A stretch of DNA of 19,812 bases, from positions 1-19,812 of the forward strand of contig DAOUWY010000008.1 of assembly GCA_030666885.1 (NCBI GenBank). Direction: 5' to 3'. Below the pieces are notes generated by a model. The model worked only from the letters and a program-made list of their open reading frames with translations, searched no databases and was not told where the DNA came from. Every line of letters starts with the position of its first letter. The first letter of the stretch is position 1. A program made the position numbers and the translations under genes. Below are positions 7,935-13,974 of the stretch, piece after piece. The stretch is from Methanosarcinales archaeon. Its GTDB lineage: Archaea > Halobacteriota > Methanosarcinia > Methanosarcinales > Methanocomedenaceae.

Positions 7935-8792
7935 ATGGTCACCCTACCAGAACAACCTATGATCTTTTCGTTGACAGTAACAGCTTGTTACCTGATGACC
8001 CTGTTATTTTTATTTCTAATATCAATAACCGTCATAACCATATATAAAAATAAAAAAGCTACCCTGGAACTATCTATGTTAAAACCCATATTCATCAAAC
8101 TCTTACAGGGTAAAACAGGCGAAATAGCCGCCATCATGAAGGTATCAAATCCTGTTGGTGACCTCATGGATATGGACGTTCCGATGCATAAGATAGAGAA
8201 AGTGCGTCGTGAAATGGTACAAAGTGGTGAACATGAACATTTACTATGGTTGTCTATACTTGTATGTGCTGCTTACCAGGATGATGCGGGTTATAAAGAA
8301 GAGATTGTAAACCTGATGAAAAAAGACCTCAAATCCCTGGGTTTATCTGAAGATGCAGAAAAACTTACACCTCTTTGTAAGCATACCTTTTCACCATATA
8401 CCTTTTTCAAGATTATTCTATTCCTGCTGGATAAAAAAATCCCACACGTCAGTTCTGGCCCATTGTTCAAAGAAATTAGAAAAAATTTTAAGAATTATAA
8501 TGTTACAAAAGCTATGGTTATCACTGGAAAATTTAAAGTAATACTTGGAATGACTAAATTTATTGTTTTAGCTGCTACCGGATTTGTAATCTCATGGCTG
8601 CTATTTTGTTTCAATTATCTGTTACCTGAAGGCATATTATGGCTCGTGTTGTTGAATATAACTGTTACTGTTGTATCTACATTATTTGTATTATGGAATA
8701 TTATGCAAAAACAAGTAAATCCCAGGTCGTATGAAGAGATCGAAGCTGATATCATATCAGATATTCCTTATTTCCGGATACGTGCAACATAA
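7935..8792 (+). CDS. Unrecognised membrane protein with three predicted helices
   Basis: 285 residues starting MVTLPEQPMIF. I do not recognise the family. One hydrophobic segment lies at about 10-37, followed by a lysine-rich boundary (YKNKKATLE). A soluble region of about 165 residues, mostly helical and charged, contains two Cys and several Lys/Glu runs. Two closely spaced hydrophobic segments follow at about 207-229 and 233-256, and a short charged tail ends in RIRAT. By the positive-inside rule the central region and tail are probably cytoplasmic, with the N-terminus outside. It has its own TATA box and stands alone: pan is divergent and DUF211 is 169 bp downstream. Base composition is more AT-rich than its neighbours, which may mean lineage-specific origin. 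Confidence 0.78.
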   Translation: MVTLPEQPMIFSLTVTACYLMTLLFLFLISITVITIYKNKKATLELSMLKPIFIKLLQGKTGEIAAIMKVSNPVGDLMDMDVPMHKIEKVRREMVQSGEHEHLLWLSILVCAAYQDDAGYKEEIVNLMKKDLKSLGLSEDAEKLTPLCKHTFSPYTFFKIILFLLDKKIPHVSSGPLFKEIRKNFKNYNVTKAMVITGKFKVILGMTKFIVLAATGFVISWLLFCFNYLLPEGILWLVLLNITVTVVSTLFVLWNIMQKQVNPRSYEEIEADIISDIPYFRIRAT

Positions 8793-8961
8793 TCATAGAT
8801 ACCACACAGCGATTTCAACTTTTATTTCGACTCATGATTGAGAATCCAAGTAACAATAGCTAAACCAATTATTCAATACTGTGTATGCAAGAAAATATGT
8901 CGTAAGAGTTATAAGTTATTGTCCTCATTGGATATTGTACTATCAGGATGGATGAAAACAA

Positions 8962-9252
8962 GTGGCCGGAATTAGACGATTGGTTTTAGACGTATTGAAA
9001 CCGCACTATCCTTTAACGCTGGAGTATGCCAAAGCCCTGAGTGAACTAAAAGACATCAGCGGCGTAAACCTCAGCCTTTATGAAGTGGATCAGCAAACAG
9101 AGAATGTAAAGATCACTATTGAAGGTGATGACCTGGATTATGAACGGATCAAAGAGGTCATAGAGGAACTGGGTGCCGTCATCCATAGTATTGATGAAAT
9201 AGCAGCAGGCCGCAGGTTAGTTGAAGAGGTTGAGACGCTCCAGGACAGATAA
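8962..9252 (+). CDS. DUF211 family protein
   Basis: 96 residues from GTG 8962 (GTG GCC GGA ATT); a TGA three codons upstream rules out a longer start, and GGATGGATG lies just upstream. The sequence MAGIRRLVLDVLKPHYPLT followed by GVNLSLYEVDQQTENVKITIEG and AVIHSIDEIAAG is typical of archaeal DUF211. These proteins have a compact ferredoxin/ACT-like fold, with no established function. A TATA-like TTATAAGTTATT lies near 8908-8920. The tRNA-Leu gene begins 12 bp after the stop, so the two may lie on one precursor. Confidence 0.87.
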   Translation: MAGIRRLVLDVLKPHYPLTLEYAKALSELKDISGVNLSLYEVDQQTENVKITIEGDDLDYERIKEVIEELGAVIHSIDEIAAGRRLVEEVETLQDR

Positions 9253-9264
9253 CCATTCCCTTAT

Positions 9265-9349
9265 GCGGGGGTAACCAAGCCAGGCCAAAGGTGATAGACT
9301 CAAGATCTATTCTCGCAGGAGTTCAAGGGTTCGAATCCCTTCCCCCGCA
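9265..9349 (+). tRNA. tRNA-Leu (CAA anticodon)
   Basis: An 85-nt cloverleaf. Acceptor GCGGGGG (9265-9271) pairs with CCCCCGC (9342-9348), and A9349 is the discriminator. The D-stem is ACC/GGT with GG in the loop. The anticodon stem ATAGA/TCTAT encloses loop CTCAAGA, giving anticodon CAA at 9301-9303. A long class II variable arm (9311-9324, CTC/GAG stem) is as expected for leucine. The T-arm is AAGGG-TTCGAAT-CCCTT. CCA is not encoded and there is no intron. It decodes UUG, a codon used here as a start in several genes. Confidence 0.96.
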
Positions 9350-9550
9350 CTTCAATTTAAGGTTATAGTCAAGGCTAAAATAGAGATTGTAGTTTTTATC
9401 TTAATAACTATAGCCTACAGATCTGCTGCGGTTGGATTTGTCGTCGTAACGTTTGACTTTATCTGAGGCGTTAATTATATAATCTAATACTCGATAATAT
9501 TATATAATTATTCTATACCTATGATCTGATCAGGAAAATGAGGAATCCAT
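9350..9550. other. AT-rich spacer between tRNA-Leu and the small Cys-rich gene
   Basis: No coding sequence is supported here. GGTTATAGT (9361-9369) and ACTATAGCC (9408-9416) can pair with one G-U, leaving a 38-nt loop. An AT-rich stretch (9474-9512) contains two ATTATATAAT copies and is the likely promoter for the gene at 9551. Confidence 0.4.
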
Positions 9551-9754
9551 TTGATATTACCAATAAAATGCCCACGTATTCAAACAGGTTGTCATGCAAT
9601 AATGTCAGGCAGGGATGAGCATATTGATACGTGCTATGGTAAATGTGAAAATCCGGAAGAATATGTCTACTGCGAACATTACAGTAGTGGTGTATTGATA
9701 CAGGAAAGTAATATTCATATAATGCAAATTGTGCAATCCATGCGCAAGCGATAA
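9551..9754 (+). CDS. Small Cys-rich protein, possible metal-binding (hypothetical)
   Basis: 67 residues from TTG 9551, with GAGGA about 6 nt upstream and an AT-rich TATA region (9499-9512) before it. The sequence holds five cysteines in the first 42 residues (KCPRIQTGC, CYGKC, YVYC) arranged C-x5-C-x14-C-x3-C-x9-C, with histidines between and after, which suggests a zinc or iron-sulfur site. The C-terminal third is an ordinary amphipathic helix ending SMRKR. No signal peptide or membrane segment. I do not recognise the family. The opposite strand is also open here (9519-9863), but that product has no coherent pattern, so I favour this strand. Coding status is moderate. Confidence 0.52.
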   Translation: MILPIKCPRIQTGCHAIMSGRDEHIDTCYGKCENPEEYVYCEHYSSGVLIQESNIHIMQIVQSMRKR

Positions 9755-9889
9755 TCAAGATTCCTATTTTAAAAACAATAAATACATCTGGTTTAGTTTT
9801 ACATCCGTTTTTGTTATTATTTAGCATGAAAGTACCCTTGGGTTCTTTCATCTTTTTGTGCATGTTATTCGAAGAATTTCATGTACGTT

Positions 9890-10636
9890 TTATTGGAGAA
9901 TACCCTTTATCATCCGGGACCCTTCATCTGTCTTGAATATAGGGGGCTCCCAATCCTTGACTATCCTGGCCCTCATGGCTTTTGTTTTTTCTCCTGTTAA
10001 CAGATTTCGACCATCCTTTTCAAACTTCTGTTTATAGACCAGTATACCTCTGCGCTGCCATGCAGGAGTTTCTGATAAGTTTATACCATAACCCCAGGCA
10101 AGTTCATGCAGGTCATCGGATTTCAGGCCTTTTAACCTTTTTGCGGCTTGTTTAGCTGAAAAACCATCATCCCTTAAAAGGGAAAAAGCATATGAACTTA
10201 CCAGGTTGCGCCAGCATTCCTCCTGACGCCAGATCAGGTACTCAGTAATATCTTTAGAATCTATTACGCAAACCCTTGAGTCAAAAGATATAGGATCGGG
10301 ACTACCCAGGTTCAAGGCAAGTGCGGAAGAAATAAAGCTGGGAATAACAGAATCGATCTTCTCCAGCCTGCCATTGAACGGCAGGTCCCTTATAAAAAGC
10401 AGGCTGATCTCATCAGAAAATAAATAAGCCAAAACAGGATTGATCCCACTTTTAACAAAGAAAAGTTCAATAGATTCAACCATTCCATTAGCGAAACGAA
10501 TATCAAATGGCTTACTGAACTGTAATTTCTGAAGGACCTTTCCAAACCTTCTCCCATCGACTCTTACAATAGTCGTGTCCGGAACCTTTAATTGTGAGAA
10601 TATCTCACAGTCCTTCATCCTGGCATTAAAAAGCAT
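9890..10636 (-). CDS. thg1: Archaeal Thg1-like tRNA 3'-5' nucleotidyltransferase
   Basis: 248 residues. The N-terminus has the family block MKDCEIFSQLKVPD and the metal-binding VRVDGR (D27). The second metal site lies in LFSDEIS (D75, E76). The middle carries RQEECWRN...SYAFSLLR, and GYGINLSETPAWQRRGILVY is typical of the archaeal branch. Thg1 adds G-1 to tRNA-His; archaeal Thg1-like proteins extend or repair 5' ends in the 3'-to-5' direction using templated pairing. The ATG at 10636 overlaps the stop of the upstream PRC-barrel gene as TAATG, implying translational coupling; an inner ATG at 10618 (MKDCEIF) is a possible alternative start. Some Methanosarcina homologues contain an in-frame UAG (pyrrolysine); none is present here. 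Confidence 0.9.
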   Translation of the reverse strand: MLFNARMKDCEIFSQLKVPDTTIVRVDGRRFGKVLQKLQFSKPFDIRFANGMVESIELFFVKSGINPVLAYLFSDEISLLFIRDLPFNGRLEKIDSVIPSFISSALALNLGSPDPISFDSRVCVIDSKDITEYLIWRQEECWRNLVSSYAFSLLRDDGFSAKQAAKRLKGLKSDDLHELAWGYGINLSETPAWQRRGILVYKQKFEKDGRNLLTGEKTKAMRARIVKDWEPPIFKTDEGSRMIKGILQ

Positions 10637-10911
10637 TAATCAGATTCTTCTTCTTCCTCTTCGGACTTCTTTAACCGGTGAACCATCTGTTTTATAAGAA
10701 TAACATCAGCTACTGCAATTACCCAGCGGTAAGGCAGGATTATGCCCTTATTGCCTTCAACATTGAACAACTTATCATTTATTTTTCTCACTGCCAATCC
10801 CGTAATCTTGGATTCATTGGGATTGAGGATGACGTCATTGACTTTACCAATATAAACGCCTTTATCAGTGTAAACGTTTAATCCGAACAATGTAGATATT
10901 TCCGTGCGCAT
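10636..10911 (-). CDS. PRC-barrel domain protein with acidic tail
   Basis: 91 residues from ATG 10911 (MRTEISTLFG), chosen because GAGGG lies 7-8 nt upstream. The frame could open 25 codons earlier, but those residues do not fit the family. The PRC-barrel pattern is clear: LFGLNVYTDKGVYIGKVNDVI, then ESKITGLAVRK, then GIILPYRWVIAVADVILI. The C-terminal tail is strongly acidic (KKSEEEEEESD), which may contact a basic partner. It shares the fold of the protein beside cdc48 but is clearly a different subfamily. Its stop overlaps the thg1 start (TAATG), so the two are co-translated; a functional link to tRNA repair is not obvious. Confidence 0.85.
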   Translation of the reverse strand: MRTEISTLFGLNVYTDKGVYIGKVNDVILNPNESKITGLAVRKINDKLFNVEGNKGIILPYRWVIAVADVILIKQMVHRLKKSEEEEEESD

Positions 10912-11003
10912 GATTATCCCTCTTTTGCTATATTTTAAACTTAAGGAGATATATACTTTTTTAATATAAGTGGATGCATAAACCACTTCTTAACCAGATA
11001 AAT

Positions 11004-11101
11004 CTAACAAGCGTTAGAGATTCACCTCAAACGATGGAAGGTATATGTATCTGCAGTATAATTAATACCTTCCTTATACCATAGTAAGAATTCTTATATT
11101 A
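11004..11101. promoter_or_regulatory. Palindrome-rich control region upstream of the TraB-family gene
   Basis: Between two divergent starts (10911 and 11113) lie three inverted repeats: CTAAC-AAGC-GTTAG (11004-11017), GGAAGGTAT (11036-11044) with ATACCTTCC (11065-11073) across a 20-bp spacer, and the perfect 12-bp palindrome TAAGAATTCTTA (11085-11096). The last overlaps a TATA-like CTTATATTA just before the GGTG ribosome-binding site. Such symmetry suggests dimeric regulator binding. No regulator gene is adjacent. Confidence 0.45.
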
Positions 11102-11112
11102 CCGGTGAAGTA

Positions 11113-12402
11113 ATGAATCAAGACGAAAATGATTACATCCTTAACTACTCAATCAACATATCTTCTGATACCGTTGACAGACCTATTTCAGACAATCCGG
11201 CAGAAAACATAATCATAGTAGGAACGGCCCATGTATCTGATAAAAGCGTGGTAGAGGTAGAGGAGACTATAGACCGTGAACGTCCCGATGTAGTGGCTGT
11301 TGAACTATGTCCTGCCCGGTACCAGGCGCTGACTGAAAAGTTAGTTACAAAAAATATATCAGCCAAGGATATTCTAAGCGGCGGGAAACCATATTATTTC
11401 CTGGTTCACTGGCTTATGGCATATGTACAGAAGAAGATCGGTGATGATCTTGGTGTTGACCCCGGGGCCGAAATGCTGCAGGCGATCAAAAAAGCCGAAT
11501 CTACGGGCGCACGTATCGTACTTGTGGATCGGGATATCCAGGTAACACTTCAGCGGTTCTGGCACAGCATGAGTATCTGGGAAAAATTCAAGATGACCGG
11601 GGCTATGCTTGCCGGAGCCCTGGGGTTAAAAGGTGAAGAACTCGATATTGAATCTGTTACCGAAGAAGATGTTGTAACCCAGTTGATCGAGGAATTACGG
11701 AAATTTGCCCCCTCTGCTGCCAGGGTATTTATAGATGAGAGAGATGCATATATTTCAGCAAACTTGCTGGATGCCGCAAAATCCAGCCGTGTGGTGGCAG
11801 TAGTGGGTGCAGGGCACAGGGCAGGCATACGAAGATATCTTGAACATCCTGATACCTTACCACCACTGAAACAACTGGTAGATGTACCTAAAAAGAGATT
11901 CAGCATCACAAAGGTATTAGGGCTGACCTTTGTTGCCCTTGCCTTTGCCACGTTCCTTTTAGTCATTTTCGGCATAATAAAAGGTGCTATATCTCCTTAC
12001 ATGCTATTGGTAGCTATGGGTTACTGGTTTATTATCAACGGTGTCCTGAGCGCTGCCGGTGCTGCCCTGGCCAGGGGACACCCCAAATCCATTGCTACGG
12101 CGTTTCTGGTGGCATGGCTCACATCCCTTAACCCTATGATGGCCGCAGGTTGGTTTGCCGGACTGATGGAAGCAAAACAGCGTAAACCCACAACAGACGA
12201 TTTCAGGTCGATAATGGATGCTGAAACCGTTCAGGAAATGCTTAATAACAGGCTGTTCCGCGTACTTTTAGTTGCTGCACTAGCAAACCTGGGAAGCGTG
12301 CTGGGTACGGTCATAGGGGTTATTGTGGTAGTGAACGTGACAGGGATAGACCCTATTGATGCCTTGCAAAATATTTTCAACAATGTCAGTGACCTGTTCT
12401 GA
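11113..12402 (+). CDS. TraB/PrgY/GumN-family membrane protein
   Basis: 429 residues with GGTG as ribosome-binding site 6 nt upstream of the ATG. The TraB domain (about 30-245) holds the conserved GTAHVS (37-42), VELCPARY (63-70), VDRD and GAGH (232-235) motifs, the pattern of a metal-dependent hydrolase of the TIKI/TraB type. Four hydrophobic stretches follow at about 266-290, 294-318, 326-352 and 382-408, anchoring the domain to the membrane. Enterococcal TraB/PrgY reduces pheromone signalling and animal TIKI cleaves Wnt; the archaeal substrate is unknown. The gene stands alone and converges on the NAS-like gene. Confidence 0.9.
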   Translation: MNQDENDYILNYSINISSDTVDRPISDNPAENIIIVGTAHVSDKSVVEVEETIDRERPDVVAVELCPARYQALTEKLVTKNISAKDILSGGKPYYFLVHWLMAYVQKKIGDDLGVDPGAEMLQAIKKAESTGARIVLVDRDIQVTLQRFWHSMSIWEKFKMTGAMLAGALGLKGEELDIESVTEEDVVTQLIEELRKFAPSAARVFIDERDAYISANLLDAAKSSRVVAVVGAGHRAGIRRYLEHPDTLPPLKQLVDVPKKRFSITKVLGLTFVALAFATFLLVIFGIIKGAISPYMLLVAMGYWFIINGVLSAAGAALARGHPKSIATAFLVAWLTSLNPMMAAGWFAGLMEAKQRKPTTDDFRSIMDAETVQEMLNNRLFRVLLVAALANLGSVLGTVIGVIVVVNVTGIDPIDALQNIFNNVSDLF

Positions 12403-12596
12403 TTCCCACAATAACAAAGGGAAGAGAATATGACGTAAGTATAAATACCAGGATTTCCTCAACAAATTAAAAAGCATCCCAAATCCCACCCAGGGGCCGC
12501 CATGTAAGGGCAAATCCAGGCACAGGGAGAGATTGTTGGGAAATACGAGTGCTGATCAGCATTAGTGAATAAAGGAATCCCCGGCAAAAATAGCTG
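12403..12596. other. Convergent intergenic spacer
   Basis: 194 bp between the stops of the TraB-family gene and the NAS-like gene. It contains the perfect 12-bp palindrome TGCTGATCAGCA (12550-12561). I see no coding frame with a ribosome-binding site and no clear T-tract terminator. Confidence 0.4.
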
Positions 12597-13433
12597 TTAT
12601 TTCAGTGAGGTAGCCTCTTTTTTCAGGAACACAACAGTATTATTTACAGGCGGTTCAGGTGGGATCCTGAGGTATTCTACAAACTGTTCAGGTAGTTCAA
12701 AAGAAGAAAACGTTTCTAATACACTTCTTAATCCCTTTTCATAGATGCGGTAGGATAGGCTGAATCCTCCCTGGAGCACGTTTGCCAGATATTCAAATAT
12801 TTCCTTTTTAGGTTCTGCTCCTGCTGCAACCATTAGATGGTCACATTTGTCTTCAAGGGGTAAAATAGACTGGTTTCCATGTATTATCCTGATCTGATCT
12901 GAAAGTCCCAGTTTTTCCAGTACTTTTCTTGAAAGTTCTGCTCTATCAGGGTCCTGTTCAATCCCGATTCCTTTAAGTCCATGCCAATGACAAAGAACTA
13001 TAAGGGTTAAAGGTAGCGGTCCGCTCCCAAGAAAAATAACAGTATCGCCTGGTTTAAGTTCGGATCCCTGATATTCGGTCCTGGCGAGTTGAAGATAATT
13101 AGAGAAATGAGTGAAATGCTCCAGGACTTCCCATGGATATTCACTGGCCAGTATGGCTTTTGCATTTTCAATCTCAAGTCTTAAACTATATAAATTTCTG
13201 AATCTGGCAATAGCTTCCAGTACTGAATTATATTCAGGATTACAGATTGTTTCCTGTGCCAATTGATCATCAATATCCAGTGCAGTCAGATAATCCAATC
13301 TGTGAAAAGAGGTTCCAAGATGATTCGAAGTACTGTGAAGGATGTCTTGATCCTTAAGATCTTTTATAGTTGAATATATATTTAATAGTTCTGCAATTAT
13401 TATTTCTATTGACTGTTCGCTAATATTACTCAC
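12597..13433 (-). CDS. Nicotianamine synthase-like protein
   Basis: 278 residues. A helical N-terminal domain (1-120) precedes a Rossmann-type SAM-binding domain with the family signature FLGSGPLPLT (134-143), then GIEQDPDRAELSRK and MVAAGAEPKKE. Nicotianamine synthase joins aminobutyrate units from SAM; the archaeal Methanothermobacter enzyme makes thermonicotianamine, and bacterial relatives build opine metallophores. Candidate active-site residues by family analogy are E87/E89 and Y113, to be confirmed by alignment. The start is GTG 13433 with AAAGG just 2-3 nt upstream; TTATAAAAA at 13462-13470 implies a very short leader. Product is probably a metal chelator for nickel, iron or zinc, but no ligand-modifying partner or transporter is adjacent. 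Confidence 0.82.
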   Translation of the reverse strand: MSNISEQSIEIIIAELLNIYSTIKDLKDQDILHSTSNHLGTSFHRLDYLTALDIDDQLAQETICNPEYNSVLEAIARFRNLYSLRLEIENAKAILASEYPWEVLEHFTHFSNYLQLARTEYQGSELKPGDTVIFLGSGPLPLTLIVLCHWHGLKGIGIEQDPDRAELSRKVLEKLGLSDQIRIIHGNQSILPLEDKCDHLMVAAGAEPKKEIFEYLANVLQGGFSLSYRIYEKGLRSVLETFSSFELPEQFVEYLRIPPEPPVNNTVVFLKKEATSLK

Positions 13434-13638
13434 AACCTTTTAAGTATTAAATAATTATACTTTTTATAAGTTGTTGTTATCTTGTAAAGCCTTTTTCATT
13501 TCACTTAACCTTTGAAACTATGGCGTCAATCCAGCATCTGTGCCAATAAAATTAGATAGCTGTATGTTAACATCCGTCTCGGGCATGTCATCAAACACCT
13601 TATATATCATGATTGATAGTGTATTATGGGTGAACAAA

Positions 13639-13974
13639 ATGCCTGGACTTATTATCTCCGATGATTCAAAAGCCGAAGAGCTTGAACCCATGGCTCTGGC
13701 AATATATGGCACAATAGGACTTCCCACCACCATACGGAGCAAGAACTATAACGGTGTCAGGGTCGAGAACAGCAAAGTAGTTGACTATAACTACACAGGA
13801 GAATACCTGGAACAGGCCTTATGTACCGGAAATATTGTCCACGGTTTCGCCGTAAGCGGGCCGTATAAAGGCATGCCGGTTATAGTCTCACCCATAAAGA
13901 ACCGTAACGGCGAGACCATCGCAGCAATTGGGACCGTAAACCTGTCAGGGTACATCGACCTGAAACGCTTTTAA
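13639..13974 (+). CDS. DUF2111 family protein
   Basis: 111 residues from ATG 13639 (MPGLIISDDS). GGTG lies about 6 nt upstream, and TTATATATC (13598-13606) sits at the right distance for a transcript starting about 10 nt before this ATG; an upstream GTG (13540) lies before the promoter and is rejected. The block EELEPMALAIYGTIGLPTTI, then VDYNYTGEYLEQAL and GPYKGMPVIVSPI, matches DUF2111, found mostly in methanogens and of unknown function. The size and GETIAAIGTV segment suggest a small ligand-binding (GAF/PAS-like) fold, which is a guess. Its stop overlaps the stop of the convergent UPF0182 gene. Confidence 0.83.
   Translation: MPGLIISDDSKAEELEPMALAIYGTIGLPTTIRSKNYNGVRVENSKVVDYNYTGEYLEQALCTGNIVHGFAVSGPYKGMPVIVSPIKNRNGETIAAIGTVNLSGYIDLKRF

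Noticed and set aside
9519..9863. Minus-strand open frame of 114 codons with a hydrophobic stretch
   Set aside because: It overlaps the small Cys-rich gene antisense, has no clear ribosome-binding site and shows no recognisable domain pattern; kept only as an alternative.
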